64,000 nt of DNA from Deinococcus koreensis. Lineage in GTDB: Bacteria; Deinococcota; Deinococci; Deinococcales; Deinococcaceae. This document shows positions 47,682 to 61,928 of the stretch, one piece after another. Under the pieces are notes generated by a model. The model worked only from the letters and a program-made list of their open reading frames with translations, was not told the DNA's origin and did not search any database. A program made the translations under genes and the position numbers. How positions within the stretch are numbered: position 1 is the stretch's first letter; each line of letters starts with the position of its first letter. The stretch lies in assembly GCF_002901445.1 (NCBI RefSeq), contig NZ_PPPD01000001.1, positions 1,668,501 to 1,732,500 of the forward strand, in the 5' to 3' direction.

Positions 47682-47710
47682 TTATCCACAGAATTCTGGC
47701 CTGTGGATAA
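47682..47710 (+). promoter_or_regulatory. pair of DnaA boxes between dnaN and eno
   Basis: TTATCCACA (47682-47690) and TGTGGATAA (47702-47710) face each other, about 1.7 kb from the oriC array and outside it. Confidence 0.8.
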
Positions 47711-47849
47711 AAAATGGGGATAACTTTCGATCTGGTGGGAATTTATCCCCTCTTCATGCTCCCGGGCTGCGGTTCAGGGTGCGCTGGGGTAGGAGGGACG
47801 AACCCCGACCCAGACCGCCTGAACTTAGACCGCCCGAATCCGAACATGA

Positions 47850-49205
<1,356 letters not shown>

Positions 49206-49220
49206 GGGGCTCTGAGCTTT

Positions 49221-49264
49221 GAGCTCTGGGCTGTGAAAACCCCGACCCTCATAGCCCAGAGCTC
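49221..49264. terminator. 12-bp stem-loop between eno and pyk
   Basis: GAGCTCTGGGCT (49221-49232) and AGCCCAGAGCTC (49253-49264) are perfectly complementary around a 20-nt loop; GCT/AGC extend the stem after a 2-nt bulge. It may separate or tune expression of the two genes. Confidence 0.55.
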
Positions 49265-49318
49265 ATAGCTTCTTCCCCTCTGGAATTGCTTCCACCCCCA
49301 CAACGGAGTCTCCAAGAC

Positions 49319-50767
49319 ATGAAACATTTCGACCGCGCCACCAAGATCGTCGCCACCATAGGCCCCGCCAGCCGCAGCCCGGAAGTCCTGGGCAAGATGC
49401 TGGACGCCGGGCTGAACGTGGTTCGCATGAATTTCAGCCACGGCAACCCGGAAGACCACCGCCAGACGCTCCAGATGGTGCGCGAACTGGCGGCCCAGCG
49501 CGGCACCGTGATCGGCATCCTGCAGGATCTGCAGGGCCCCAAGATCCGCGTGGGCCGCTTCGCCGAGGGCGCCGTGACGCTGGCGGCCGGCGACCGTTTC
49601 GTGATCACCATGGACGACGTCGAGGGCGACGCCGTGCGGGTCAGCTCGACCTACAAGGGGCTGGCGCAGGACGTCCACCCCGGCATGGCGCTGCTGCTCG
49701 ACGACGGCAACATGGCCCTGCGCGTGGAGGGCGTGCGCGGCAACGAGGTGACCACGCGGGTGGTGGTCGGCGGGGTGCTCAAGAACAACAAGGGCATCAA
49801 CGTGCCCGAGGCCGACCTGAGCGTGCCGGCGCTGTCCGAAAAAGACGTGCAGGACATGGAATTCGGCGCCGAGCTGGGCGTGGACTGGGTGGCCCTGAGC
49901 TTCGTCAGATCGCGCGACGACCTGCTGCTGGCCCGGCACTACCTGGCGCGCTTCGGCTCGCGGGCCAAGCTGATGGCGAAGATCGAGAAGCCGCAGGCCG
50001 TCGACCGCTTCGAGGACATCCTGAAGGAAGTGGACGGCATCATGGTGGCGCGCGGCGACCTGGGCGTTGAGATGCGCGCCGAGCAGGTGCCCACCATCCA
50101 GAAGCGGATCATCCGTATGTGCCGCGAGGCGGGCAAGCCGGTGATCACCGCGACCCAGATGCTGGAGAGCATGATCAGCCTGCCGCGCCCCACCCGCGCC
50201 GAGGCCTCGGACGTCGCCAACGCGATCTACGACGGCACCGATGCCGTGATGCTCTCGGCCGAGTCGGCGGCGGGGCTCTACCCGGTGGAGTCGGTCGCCA
50301 TGATGGATCGGATCGCCCGCGAGGCCGAGGCCAGCGAGCACTACCAGCTCATGCAGCAGCAGATGGTGATCGACGCCGAACTGGCGCAGGACTCGATCGC
50401 CTTTGCGGCCTGTTCGATCGGGGAAAAGCTGGGCGCGGCGGCCATCGTGACCTTCACCTCCACCGGGGGCGCGGCCACCCGGGTCGCCAAGTACCGCCCG
50501 GCCCTGGCGATCCTGGCCCTGACCCCCAACGAGACCACCCGCAACCAGCTGGCGCTCTCCTGGGGCATCCACCCCATGCTCAGCGAAGATCCCCACGACA
50601 CCGACGACATGGTGCGGATCGCCAACGACGAGCTGAAGAAGACCGGCTTCGCGGACACGGGCGACCGCTACGTGATCACCGCCGGCGTGCCCTTCGGCGT
50701 GCGCGGCACCACCAACATGCTGCGCGTGGAGAGGCTGCGCGAGGAAGACCTGAGCCGCCGGGTCTGA
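49319..50767 (+). CDS. pyk: Pyruvate kinase
   Basis: Makes pyruvate and ATP from phosphoenolpyruvate and ADP. From ATG 49319 (MKHFDRATKIVATIGPASRS) with ACGGAG upstream it is 482 aa, normal length. Visible are NVVRMNFSHGNPEDH, QDLQGPKIRVG, the B domain, KIEKPQAVDRFEDIL with the catalytic Lys, GIMVARGDLGVEM, KPVITATQMLESMI, and DGTDAVMLSAESAAG. The C-terminal regulatory domain begins near residue 350 and retains FTSTGGAATRVAKYRP. Confidence 0.97.
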   Translation: MKHFDRATKIVATIGPASRSPEVLGKMLDAGLNVVRMNFSHGNPEDHRQTLQMVRELAAQRGTVIGILQDLQGPKIRVGRFAEGAVTLAAGDRFVITMDDVEGDAVRVSSTYKGLAQDVHPGMALLLDDGNMALRVEGVRGNEVTTRVVVGGVLKNNKGINVPEADLSVPALSEKDVQDMEFGAELGVDWVALSFVRSRDDLLLARHYLARFGSRAKLMAKIEKPQAVDRFEDILKEVDGIMVARGDLGVEMRAEQVPTIQKRIIRMCREAGKPVITATQMLESMISLPRPTRAEASDVANAIYDGTDAVMLSAESAAGLYPVESVAMMDRIAREAEASEHYQLMQQQMVIDAELAQDSIAFAACSIGEKLGAAAIVTFTSTGGAATRVAKYRPALAILALTPNETTRNQLALSWGIHPMLSEDPHDTDDMVRIANDELKKTGFADTGDRYVITAGVPFGVRGTTNMLRVERLREEDLSRRV

Positions 50768-50855
50768 CCGGAGGCCAGGGTCTTCCAGGGCCAGCGCTTT
50801 CCGGGATCGGGGCGGATATTCACCCCGATGCATGTCAGCCCCAGGTCAGTCTTTT

Positions 50856-50980
50856 TTATCCACAGGGACGTGAACTTTCCACACGTCGCCTGTGGATAAC
50901 TCTTTGAATGACCTGGGGGTTTATGCAGTGTGGGACGTGCTATACCGCCTGCTGGCCTGAGCGCGTCAGCCTGTGTATAA
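50856..50980 (+). promoter_or_regulatory. DnaA-box cluster downstream of pyk
   Basis: TTATCCACA at 50856-50864, TGTGGATAA at 50891-50899, and the one-mismatch TGTGTATAA at 50972-50980, all in the 271-bp gap between the convergent pyk and tyrS genes. No gene is present here. Confidence 0.7.
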
Positions 50981-51038
50981 CTCCGGCGATTTCAGCCGTC
51001 CCAGCGCTTCATGAAGGCCACGTGAAGGTGCACGGAGC

Positions 51039-52298
<1,260 letters not shown>

Positions 52299-52307
52299 TC
52301 ACTCCAT

Positions 52308-52345
52308 AAAAAAGGGCGGCGCACTCGCTTTTCACGGTGCGCCGC
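52308..52345 (-). terminator. intrinsic terminator in the tyrS leader (attenuator)
   Basis: On the minus strand GCGGCGCAC (plus 52337-52345) pairs with GTGCGCCGC (plus 52316-52324) around a 12-nt loop and is followed by CCTTTTTT. The U-run ends 12 nt before the tyrS ATG, with GGAGTGAG between them. It lies after the only visible promoter, so it must be read through to express tyrS. Confidence 0.85.
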
Positions 52346-52383
52346 TCGGGGTTGGACTTCAGGCAAACAGGAACCCGACCACC

Positions 52384-52425
52384 TCAGCGGCTACTTTGAT
52401 ATGCACGTCGGGTCGAGTGCCTCAT
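52384..52425 (-). CDS. putative tyrS leader peptide
   Basis: ATG at 52425, exactly 6 nt after a TACACT hexamer, opens a 13-codon frame (MRHSTRRAYQSSR, then TGA). It holds one Tyr codon (TAT) and several codons rare in this genome (AGG, CGA, CAA, AGT). Its last codons contain GCCGCT (plus 52386-52391), which is complementary to AGCGGC in the 5' arm of the terminator (plus 52341-52346), allowing a mutually exclusive antiterminator. Expression is inferred, not shown. Confidence 0.4.
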   Translation of the reverse strand: MRHSTRRAYQSSR

Positions 52426-52431
52426 GCGCCC

Positions 52432-52437
52432 AGTGTA
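52432..52437 (-). promoter_or_regulatory. candidate -10 of the tyrS leader transcript
   Basis: TACACT on the minus strand, 6 nt before the leader-peptide ATG. Confidence 0.55.
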
Positions 52438-52449
52438 GCAAGGGTTCGC

Positions 52450-52455
52450 TAGCAT
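52450..52455 (+). promoter_or_regulatory. candidate -10 of the MOSC gene
   Basis: TAGCAT ends 7 nt before GTG 52463; leaderless spacing, diverging from the tyrS promoter 12 bp away. Confidence 0.5.
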
Positions 52456-52462
52456 ACGGGGC

Positions 52463-53040
52463 GTGAAGACCATGCAGGAGTTGCGCGCGACCTTGCCCCG
52501 GCCGGGGCGGGTGGAGTGGATCGGCCTGCGCCCGGCCCGCCGCGTGCCCCTGGTCGGCGTGCAGGAGACCGAGGCCCATCCGCTGGTGGGCCTGATCGGC
52601 GATCACGGCAAACTCGCCCCGCCCCGTCTGACGGCCCTGAGCGGCGCGCCCGGCGAGGTCGCCACCCCGGCACAGACTCCGGCTGTCCCCGGCGGCCCCG
52701 GACGGCGGCAGGTCACGCTGATCCAGGCCGAGCATCTGCCGGTCATCGCGGCCCTCGCCGGGCTGGAAGCGGTCACGCCGGGGATGCTGCGGCGCAACAT
52801 CGTGGTGTCCGGGCTGCCGCTGCTGGCCCTCAAGGACGCCCGCTTCCAGATCGGCAGTCCGGAGGGGGGGTGGGTCATCCTGGAGGGCACGGGCGAGTGT
52901 CATCCCTGCTCGCGCATGGAGGAGAACCTGGGCGAGGGCGGCTACAACGCCGTGCGCGGTCACGGCGGCCTGACCGCGCGGGTCATCCAGGGCGGCCTGA
53001 TCCGCGTGGGCGACCAGCTCCGGGCGCTGGACTCGGCCTC

Positions 53041-53044
<4 letters not shown>
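52463..53044 (+). CDS. MOSC domain-containing protein
   Basis: A 193-aa protein starting at GTG. The MOSC fold is recognised by GLIGDHGKLAPPR near residue 45, QVTLIQAEHLPVIAAL, LRRNIVVSGLPLLALKDARF and GTGECHPCSRMEENLGEG, in which the conserved Cys (two here, C-x-x-C) is thought to carry sulfur. MOSC proteins take part in molybdenum-cofactor sulfuration or sulfur transfer, but many stand-alone ones are uncharacterised. It overlaps the next gene by 4 nt (ATGA). Confidence 0.87.
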
Positions 53045-53614
<570 letters not shown>

Positions 53615-53628
<14 letters not shown>

Positions 53629-54283
53629 CGCCCGCCTGGAGGCCGTCCTGGGCCTCGTCCACGCCCACAGTCATGCCGATATCGGCAGCGACCACGCCAG
53701 TCTGCCCATCGAACTGATCCACCGGGGTCAGATCGTGCGCGGCGTGATCGTGGAGCTGAACTCCGGCCCGCTGCTGCTGGCGCGCCAGAACGTCCGGAGA
53801 GCGGGGCTGCAGGATCGGATCGACGTGCGAGCCGGAGACGGCTTCTCGCCCCTGGCCCCCGGCGAGGTTCAGAGCGCCAGTCTGAGCGGGATGGGGGCCC
53901 AGACGATGCTGGGCATTCTGGATCGGGCGGGGGAGACGTTGCCCCCGGCGCTGATCCTGCAGCCCAACGACTCGCCCCGGAGGGTGCGGGTCTGGGCGCT
54001 GGCCCACGGCTACCACCTGAGCGCCGAGCGGCTGGCCGAAGGTCACTGGACATACCCGGTGCTGCGGCTGGAGCAGCGGGGCGGCCCCGACCCGGCCTAC
54101 GCGGGCCTTCCCCTCGACGCGGCCCTGCGCTACGGCCCTCACCTGCTGGGCAGCGGAGACCCGCTGGCGCGCCGGCAGGTCTGGGCCGACATCGTGCGGC
54201 TCTCAAAGGTCGCGGCTCCCGGCCGCCCTGCCGAGGGAGATCTCGCGGTGGCCCAGGCCGCACTGAGCTGGCTCAACCGTTGA
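53615..54283 (+). CDS. trmK: tRNA (adenine22-N1)-methyltransferase TrmK-like
   Basis: A 222-aa class I SAM methyltransferase begun at ATG 53615 (MPSLDARLEAVLGLV); an ATG at 53555 lies deep in the previous gene. ADIGSDHASLPIELI is the TrmK form of SAM motif I, then VIVELNSGPLLLARQNV, RAGDGFSPL and SLSGMGAQTMLGIL. TrmK makes m1A22 in bacterial tRNAs. It starts inside the YqhA gene, so translation is probably coupled. Repeat copy C follows it directly. Confidence 0.85.
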
Positions 54284-54289
54284 ACAGAC

Positions 54290-54380
54290 AATAAAAAAGC
54301 CGCCTTCATCGGCGGTGATAAGGAAAAGATAGCGTGCTATGCGGTGAGTGTCAAACGTATTCTGGCGGGCCTGAGGATGT
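54290..54380. repeat. hairpin repeat, copy C
   Basis: AATAAAAAAGCCGCC, loop TTCATC, GGCGG, then TGATAAGGAAAAGATAGCG and TATGC. It begins 6 nt after the trmK stop. The core is nearly identical to copy B 36 kb away, and similarity continues through CCTGAGG to CTGGGAC. Confidence 0.8.
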
Positions 54381-54489
54381 CGTCTGGGACGATCAATTCC
54401 ACTCTGATCCCGTGAGGCGGCTGCATATTCACCCGCCTGGGGTCGGTAAGGAGTGAAAGTGCCGCTCTGAGACTCCCGGTGGCCGGGGC

Positions 54490-54560
54490 AAAACGAAAAA
54501 TCCGCCTCTTCGGCGGTGATGGGAAAACTATAGCGCACTATGCAGACCGGCGCAACTCCA
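54490..54560. repeat. hairpin repeat, copy D
   Basis: AACGAAAAATCCGCC, TCTT, CGGCGG, then TGATGGGAAAACTATAGCGCACTATGC in shorter shared blocks. On the minus strand the stem is followed by ATTTTTCG. The pair C-D is about 200 bp apart, as A-B are about 155 bp apart. The remaining DNA of this 406-bp gap (54284-54689) has no supported gene. Confidence 0.8.
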
Positions 54561-54689
54561 GCCACGTCGATAAAAAAATCTCGTCTGACGCGTCAAATCC
54601 TGCCCCAGCTCAACTGCGCCCCTGCATACACCCATAGAAGAAGGGGGCGGCCCGCCTGCGCGTGACCACCCCCTCTGCCCATCCAACGG

Positions 54690-56387
<1,698 letters not shown>

Positions 56388-56488
56388 GCTGGCTCCTTTC
56401 GGTTCTTTATGGGCCATGCCACACGGGCACGCCCGACACCACTGTTGAGTTGGGACGAACGTCACATGGCGTGGAACGTTCACCTCGC

Positions 56489-56494
56489 AGTGTA
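56489..56494 (-). promoter_or_regulatory. candidate -10 of rny
   Basis: TACACT on the minus strand, giving an rny leader of about 95 nt with a normal ribosome site; a contrast to the leaderless genes. Confidence 0.45.
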
Positions 56495-56628
56495 GCCCCA
56501 AAGCGCCGAAACAGCGGTCAGAAAGACTGCTGACGTGCAAGTGGTCTGTACCAGTGGGCCGGGTGTGGAGCAGCTCGGCAGAACACCCGCCCGTGAGGAA
56601 CGCGAGCCTGCCTGGCGGGTCGAGACGG

Positions 56629-56664
56629 CCGGAGGCCCGGAACCTTCCCGGCCCGGGCCTCCGG
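56629..56664. terminator. stem-loop downstream of the hydrolase gene
   Basis: CCGGAGGCCCGG (56629-56640) and CCGGGCCTCCGG (56653-56664) form a 12-bp perfect GC stem with a 12-nt loop, 16 nt after the minus-strand stop at 56680. No U-run. Confidence 0.6.
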
Positions 56665-56679
56665 CGATCACTGTTCAGC

Positions 56680-57414
56680 TCATTTCAGCCATTCACCGAA
56701 GTAGCCCAGCATGTCCCGCCGGGCATCGCGGGACGCGAAGGTATCCGCGATCTTGCCGCCCTGAAGCAGGAAGCTGTGCGGCTCGCCCTGGTACACGCTG
56801 AGCTTGAAGGCCTTGCCCGCCGCGTCCAGCTTCTGCGCGTAGGCATAGATGCCCGCAATGGGGCTGGGCACGTCCTTGGTGCCGTGCAGGATCAGCATGG
56901 GCGTGCTGAGCTGGCCGATCAGGGCCGAGGGCGTCTGGGGTTTGGCCGCCGTGCCGCCCTGATCCGGGAAGCCGTACCACGCCACGCCCGCCTTGAACTG
57001 CTTGAGCTGCGGCAGCAGCAGCATGGTGTAGCGCCCGCCCGCGCAGAAGCCGGTCAGACCCACCGCGTTCATGTTCACGTCCTTGCGCTCGCCCAGGAAC
57101 TTCAGGCCGTCCTCGACCAGCGCCTTCACGGTCGCGTCGCTGGGCTCCTTCTCGAAGGTCTGCCAGCCCAACGCCAGGGTCACGTACCCGGCGCCCGCCA
57201 TCTCGTCCACCAGATCCTTGTAGCCCTGCTCCAGCCCGTTGAACGAGTGGATCAGGATGACCGCCGGCTTGGGTGTGGCGCTGGCCGGCGCGGCGAGGTA
57301 ACTCACGTAGGCCTTGCCGCCGCTGGTGACGGTGACCTCCGAGCCCTTGACCGCCTGGCCCAGCGCGAGAGACGACAGGACGAACGCCGACACGGAGAGC
57401 GCGTGCTTGAACAT
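56680..57414 (-). CDS. Dienelactone hydrolase family protein, exported
   Basis: A 244-aa alpha/beta hydrolase with a Sec signal peptide (MFKHALSVSAFVLSSLALGQA). The start at 57414 follows GTGGAGGA; an ATG at 57429 adds only five residues. The catalytic triad typical of the family is visible as Cys124 (LTGFCAGGRY), Asp181 (HGTKDVPSP) and His213 (GEPHSFLL), with ILIHSFNGLEQ forming the oxyanion region. The natural substrate is unknown, and export suggests a role outside the cytoplasm rather than in aromatic degradation. Confidence 0.87.
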   Translation of the reverse strand: MFKHALSVSAFVLSSLALGQAVKGSEVTVTSGGKAYVSYLAAPASATPKPAVILIHSFNGLEQGYKDLVDEMAGAGYVTLALGWQTFEKEPSDATVKALVEDGLKFLGERKDVNMNAVGLTGFCAGGRYTMLLLPQLKQFKAGVAWYGFPDQGGTAAKPQTPSALIGQLSTPMLILHGTKDVPSPIAGIYAYAQKLDAAGKAFKLSVYQGEPHSFLLQGGKIADTFASRDARRDMLGYFGEWLK

Positions 57415-57487
57415 GGGTTGTTCCTCCACCCCGAAGCGTATGGGGAATCAGGTGGGCCGGGATATGGATCAGGCGAGGGTTCTTAAT

Positions 57488-58033
57488 TCATGGCGCTGTG
57501 CTGACCCCGGCTTTGACCTCGAAACTCGTGAGCTGGGAGATGCCTGGATTCACGACCTTGACAGCTGACAGGAGAGAGGCTTCGAGGGAGCCTTTTCCCT
57601 GACGATTCACCGTGGCGAAAGTCGCGCCTGCACTGGCATAACTGCTGATGCCATCCAGCTTCAGTGGTTCACGACTGGCATAGGCGAGGGCGGTGTGAAC
57701 CCCTGCAGGGGCAACGGTCCGAAGCTCATAGAGCGCTCCCGGCGGCGGGAAGGTTACCGGCTGCCCAGCCTTCAAGGTGGGTGCGCCGTCTGGCAGCCGG
57801 TTGGGCAAGATCTGAGCAATCCTTCCCTCCGGGTCTTCGATGAACAGAGCCAGAAAGAGCGGTTCAGAGCCGTTCTGAAGGCCAATCTGGACACTGAGCG
57901 TCTGACCGATCGTCACTGGATTCGGGGTGGTCTGTACCGTCAGGGTGGGTGGTGCGCTGGGCTGGAGGCTGTCTCCAGGCCCGCAGCCGGTCAGGCCCAA
58001 TACAGCGAGTGCGAGAGGCAGCATTGTTTTCAT
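57488..58033 (-). CDS. Lipoprotein with DUF4384-like domain
   Basis: A 181-aa protein begun at ATG 58033, with lipobox LTGC near residue 17 (MKTMLPLALAVLGLTGCG). The mature part is a single beta-rich domain (IGQTLSVQIGLQNGSEPLFL, then FIEDPEGRIAQILPNRL) recalling DUF4384 domains, which often accompany envelope or signalling proteins. The initiator is 6 nt after a TACAGT hexamer, supporting this start. Function unknown. Confidence 0.7.
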   Translation of the reverse strand: MKTMLPLALAVLGLTGCGPGDSLQPSAPPTLTVQTTPNPVTIGQTLSVQIGLQNGSEPLFLALFIEDPEGRIAQILPNRLPDGAPTLKAGQPVTFPPPGALYELRTVAPAGVHTALAYASREPLKLDGISSYASAGATFATVNRQGKGSLEASLLSAVKVVNPGISQLTSFEVKAGVSTAP

Positions 58034-58039
58034 GGCTGC

Positions 58040-58045
58040 ACTGTA
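58040..58045 (-). promoter_or_regulatory. candidate -10 of the DUF4384-like gene
   Basis: TACAGT on the minus strand, 6 nt before ATG 58033; leaderless arrangement. Confidence 0.55.
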
Positions 58046-58089
58046 GGCCGAACAGTGGGCGCTGCCCGACACATCTGCCCAAACTGAAA

Positions 58090-58112
58090 ACCCCCACCAC
58101 GCGGGCGGGGGT
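58090..58112 (-). terminator. terminator of the ribosomal-protein operon
   Basis: ACCCCC (58090-58095) pairs with GGGGGT (58107-58112); on the minus strand the stem is followed by TTTTC. It lies 19 nt after the rplI stop. Confidence 0.7.
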
Positions 58113-58130
58113 CTTCATGATCGTCTGGCC

Positions 58131-58571
<441 letters not shown>

Positions 58572-58582
58572 GTCAATTCTCC

Positions 58583-58858
<276 letters not shown>

Positions 58859-58889
58859 GTGGTGTCCTCATGCCTGCCGGCATCCGAAT

Positions 58890-59795
<906 letters not shown>

Positions 59796-59887
59796 ACTGG
59801 TTGCTCCTTTGTTGCTGGCTGAATCCGGTGGGATTCGTACTGGGGGCTTTGACGTTGCTGGCGATGCGGCCTTTGCAGATTGACCAG

Positions 59888-59916
59888 ACGATAACAAGCC
59901 TGAGCAATTCTGTCAA
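59888..59916 (-). promoter_or_regulatory. internal ssb promoter
   Basis: On the minus strand TTGACA (plus 59911-59916), 17-bp spacer, and TATCGT (plus 59888-59893): the best -35/-10 pair in the window. It sits between rpsF and ssb, letting ssb be raised independently of the ribosomal genes, for example after DNA damage. Confidence 0.7.
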
Positions 59917-59940
59917 GAGCGTAGTGCTCCGGGCAGGGGC

Positions 59941-60249
<309 letters not shown>

Positions 60250-60390
60250 GTTCACCTCCTTCTGGGTGCTGGATGTCGCCCCCTTCAGGCAAGGTCTGGC
60301 CTCGCCGGGGCAGCGCAATTGACCACCATACCAGAGCCGGGCCGCGCTGAGAAGAGCCACGTGACGCATCCGTCCGCCCGGGCCGTCAGT

Positions 60391-60396
60391 TACGCT
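60391..60396 (+). promoter_or_regulatory. candidate -10 of the DinB-like gene
   Basis: TACGCT ends 5 nt before ATG 60402; leaderless arrangement. Confidence 0.4.
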
Positions 60397-60401
60397 GGAT
60401 C

Positions 60402-60908
60402 ATGACTCAGACTCCCGCCGGGCCGCCCCAGCACCCCATCGAAGGCATCCTCGACATCCTGAAAGAAGCGGTCGAGGGGGGCACGCCCGGCCAGGGCACC
60501 GCGTTCCTGGACGGCACGGCCGCCGACGGCAGCGGCAACCACGGCCTGCTCGCCACGCTGGAGGGCCTTGATCCCGTGCAGGCCAGCCACGACGTCCACG
60601 GCACCTCGATCGCCGGACAGGCCCGCCACACCGCGTTCCATATGGAGGTCATCGTGCGCTGGGAGCGGGACGGCGACCGGGGGCCGTTCGACTGGAAGGG
60701 CAGCTTTCACCCCACACAGGTGGACGAGCTGGAGTGGGCCGAGCTGCGTGGGCGGGTGCGGCGCGCCTACGAGGAACTGACGGCCTTCGCCCGGACTCAG
60801 CTGGAGCGGCCGCTGACTGGCGACATGACGGGCGGCCTGGCCGGGGGACTGGCCCACGTCGCCTACCACCTGGGCGCCATCCGGCAGATGGTCAAGACGG
60901 TGTCGTAA
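60402..60908 (+). CDS. DinB-like four-helix-bundle protein
   Basis: A 168-aa protein with helical segments and a C-terminal GGLAGGLAHVAYHLGAIRQMV that resembles the last helix of DinB/YfiT-like proteins, where His residues bind metal. His at about 58 and 79 (ASHDVHG, ARHTAFHME) could complete a site. The family expanded strongly in Deinococcus; members are thought to be metal-dependent thiol-related transferases, but this one's reaction is unknown. It precedes a broken acetyltransferase gene on the same strand. Confidence 0.7.
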   Translation: MTQTPAGPPQHPIEGILDILKEAVEGGTPGQGTAFLDGTAADGSGNHGLLATLEGLDPVQASHDVHGTSIAGQARHTAFHMEVIVRWERDGDRGPFDWKGSFHPTQVDELEWAELRGRVRRAYEELTAFARTQLERPLTGDMTGGLAGGLAHVAYHLGAIRQMVKTVS

Positions 60909-60945
60909 GGGTGTGACATGAGGTGGTTGACGTGAGGTTCGGCCC

Positions 60946-61880
60946 ATGACCCCGCGGCCCTTCGCCGACCGCGATACGCCCGGCTGGGTGGCGCTGTCGA
61001 ACCTCGTGCTGGATCGTCAGGCTACCGTCGAGGCGTTCCGGGCGGAGGACGCCCGCCGCGATCCGGCTCACCCCATGCGCCGCTGGGTGACGCTGGACGG
61101 CGCTCAGATCGTGGGCATGGCGGCCCTGTACTTCTGGCCCTTCGATCCACCTGGGTTCCTGCATGTCAGCGTGCTCGTCCACCCGCAGCGGCGGGGACGG
61201 GGCCTGGGGCGGGCGCTGTGGAACCACGCGCTGCAGGAGGCGCGCGGCCATCGCCCCGCCGGGCTGGTCACGGACGTCAGCGACCTCGACCCGGCGAGCC
61301 TCGCCTGGGCCGGGCGACGTGGATTCCACACCCATGCCCACCGTTTCGCCTCCGAACTGGATCTGACCGCGTTCGACGAAACGGCGTTCGAGACGGATCT
61401 CAGGCGCGCCGCGGCCCAGGGGGTCACCTTCAGCGATCTGGGTTCGGCCGACGCCACCACACTGGAGCGCTTCCTGAACTTCGTGGCCGACCGCCTGACC
61501 GAGACGCCGGATCTGGCGGGCCACCCGCGCTGGCCGCTGGGTCAGGTGCGGCAGGCGCTCCATCTGGACAGTGACCCGCGCCCCGACTGGTTCATCCTGG
61601 CCGTCTCCCCGCAGGGCGAATGGCTGGGCACCACGGCCATGATCCGCATCCGGCACGCGAACATGGCGTACAACGAACTCACGGCCACCCATCCGCAGGC
61701 CCGTGGGCGGGGGCTGGCCCTGCCGCTCAAGCTCCAGGCCATCCCGGCCTGAGCGTCATGCGAACCAACAACCACAGCCAGAACGCCCCCATGCTCGCGG
61801 TGAACCGTCGGCTGGGCTTCCAGTCGAAACCGGGCCGTTTCGAGCTGCATCTGCGCCTGGACGACCCTGCGCCGGAATGA
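60946..61880 (+). pseudogene. Tandem GNAT-type acetyltransferase, frameshifted
   Basis: The first part (60946-61752, 268 aa) has one complete GNAT domain (VSVLVHPQRRGRGLGRALW) and the beginning of a second (ATHPQARGRGLALPLKLQA) but stops at TGA 61750. The remainder of the second domain, VMRTNNHSQNAPMLAVNRRL, then GFQSKPGRFELHLRLD, continues in another frame to 61880. Compared with the family, the segment between LQA and the TNN motif is several residues too short, so a small deletion probably caused the shift. The second domain cannot be made complete, though the first could still be active. Confidence 0.75.
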
Positions 61881-61882
61881 TT

Positions 61883-61912
61883 CAGCGCCCCGGGCGTCAC
61901 CACGGGGCGCTG
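61883..61912. terminator. bidirectional stem-loop
   Basis: CAGCGCCCCG (61883-61892) and CGGGGCGCTG (61903-61912), 10-bp perfect stem and 10-nt loop, between the convergent GNAT and kinase genes. No U-run. Confidence 0.65.
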
Positions 61913-61928
61913 CGTCGACCACTGTCCT

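Noticed and set aside
47474..47689. 71-codon minus-strand frame between dnaN and eno
   Set aside because: The plus-strand frame at 47487 has a strong ribosome site and membrane-protein character; the minus frame has neither.
52325..52425. T-box riboswitch in the tyrS leader
   Set aside because: AGGTGGTCGGG recalls part of the T-box, but the ACCGCG portion and a specifier stem are missing, and the leader is shorter than normal T-boxes.
54203..54565. Minus-strand frame whose translation repeats RYLFLITA-like peptides, also seen around 17920-18130
   Set aside because: The recurring peptide is the translated DNA repeat (copies A-D), which has a hairpin and U-run; no ribosome site or protein-like third-codon pattern supports a gene.
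59876..59905. RDRM in front of ssb
   Set aside because: The best 17-mer (TTATCGTCTGGTCAATC on the minus strand) matches only 8 of 17 positions, too weak to call.
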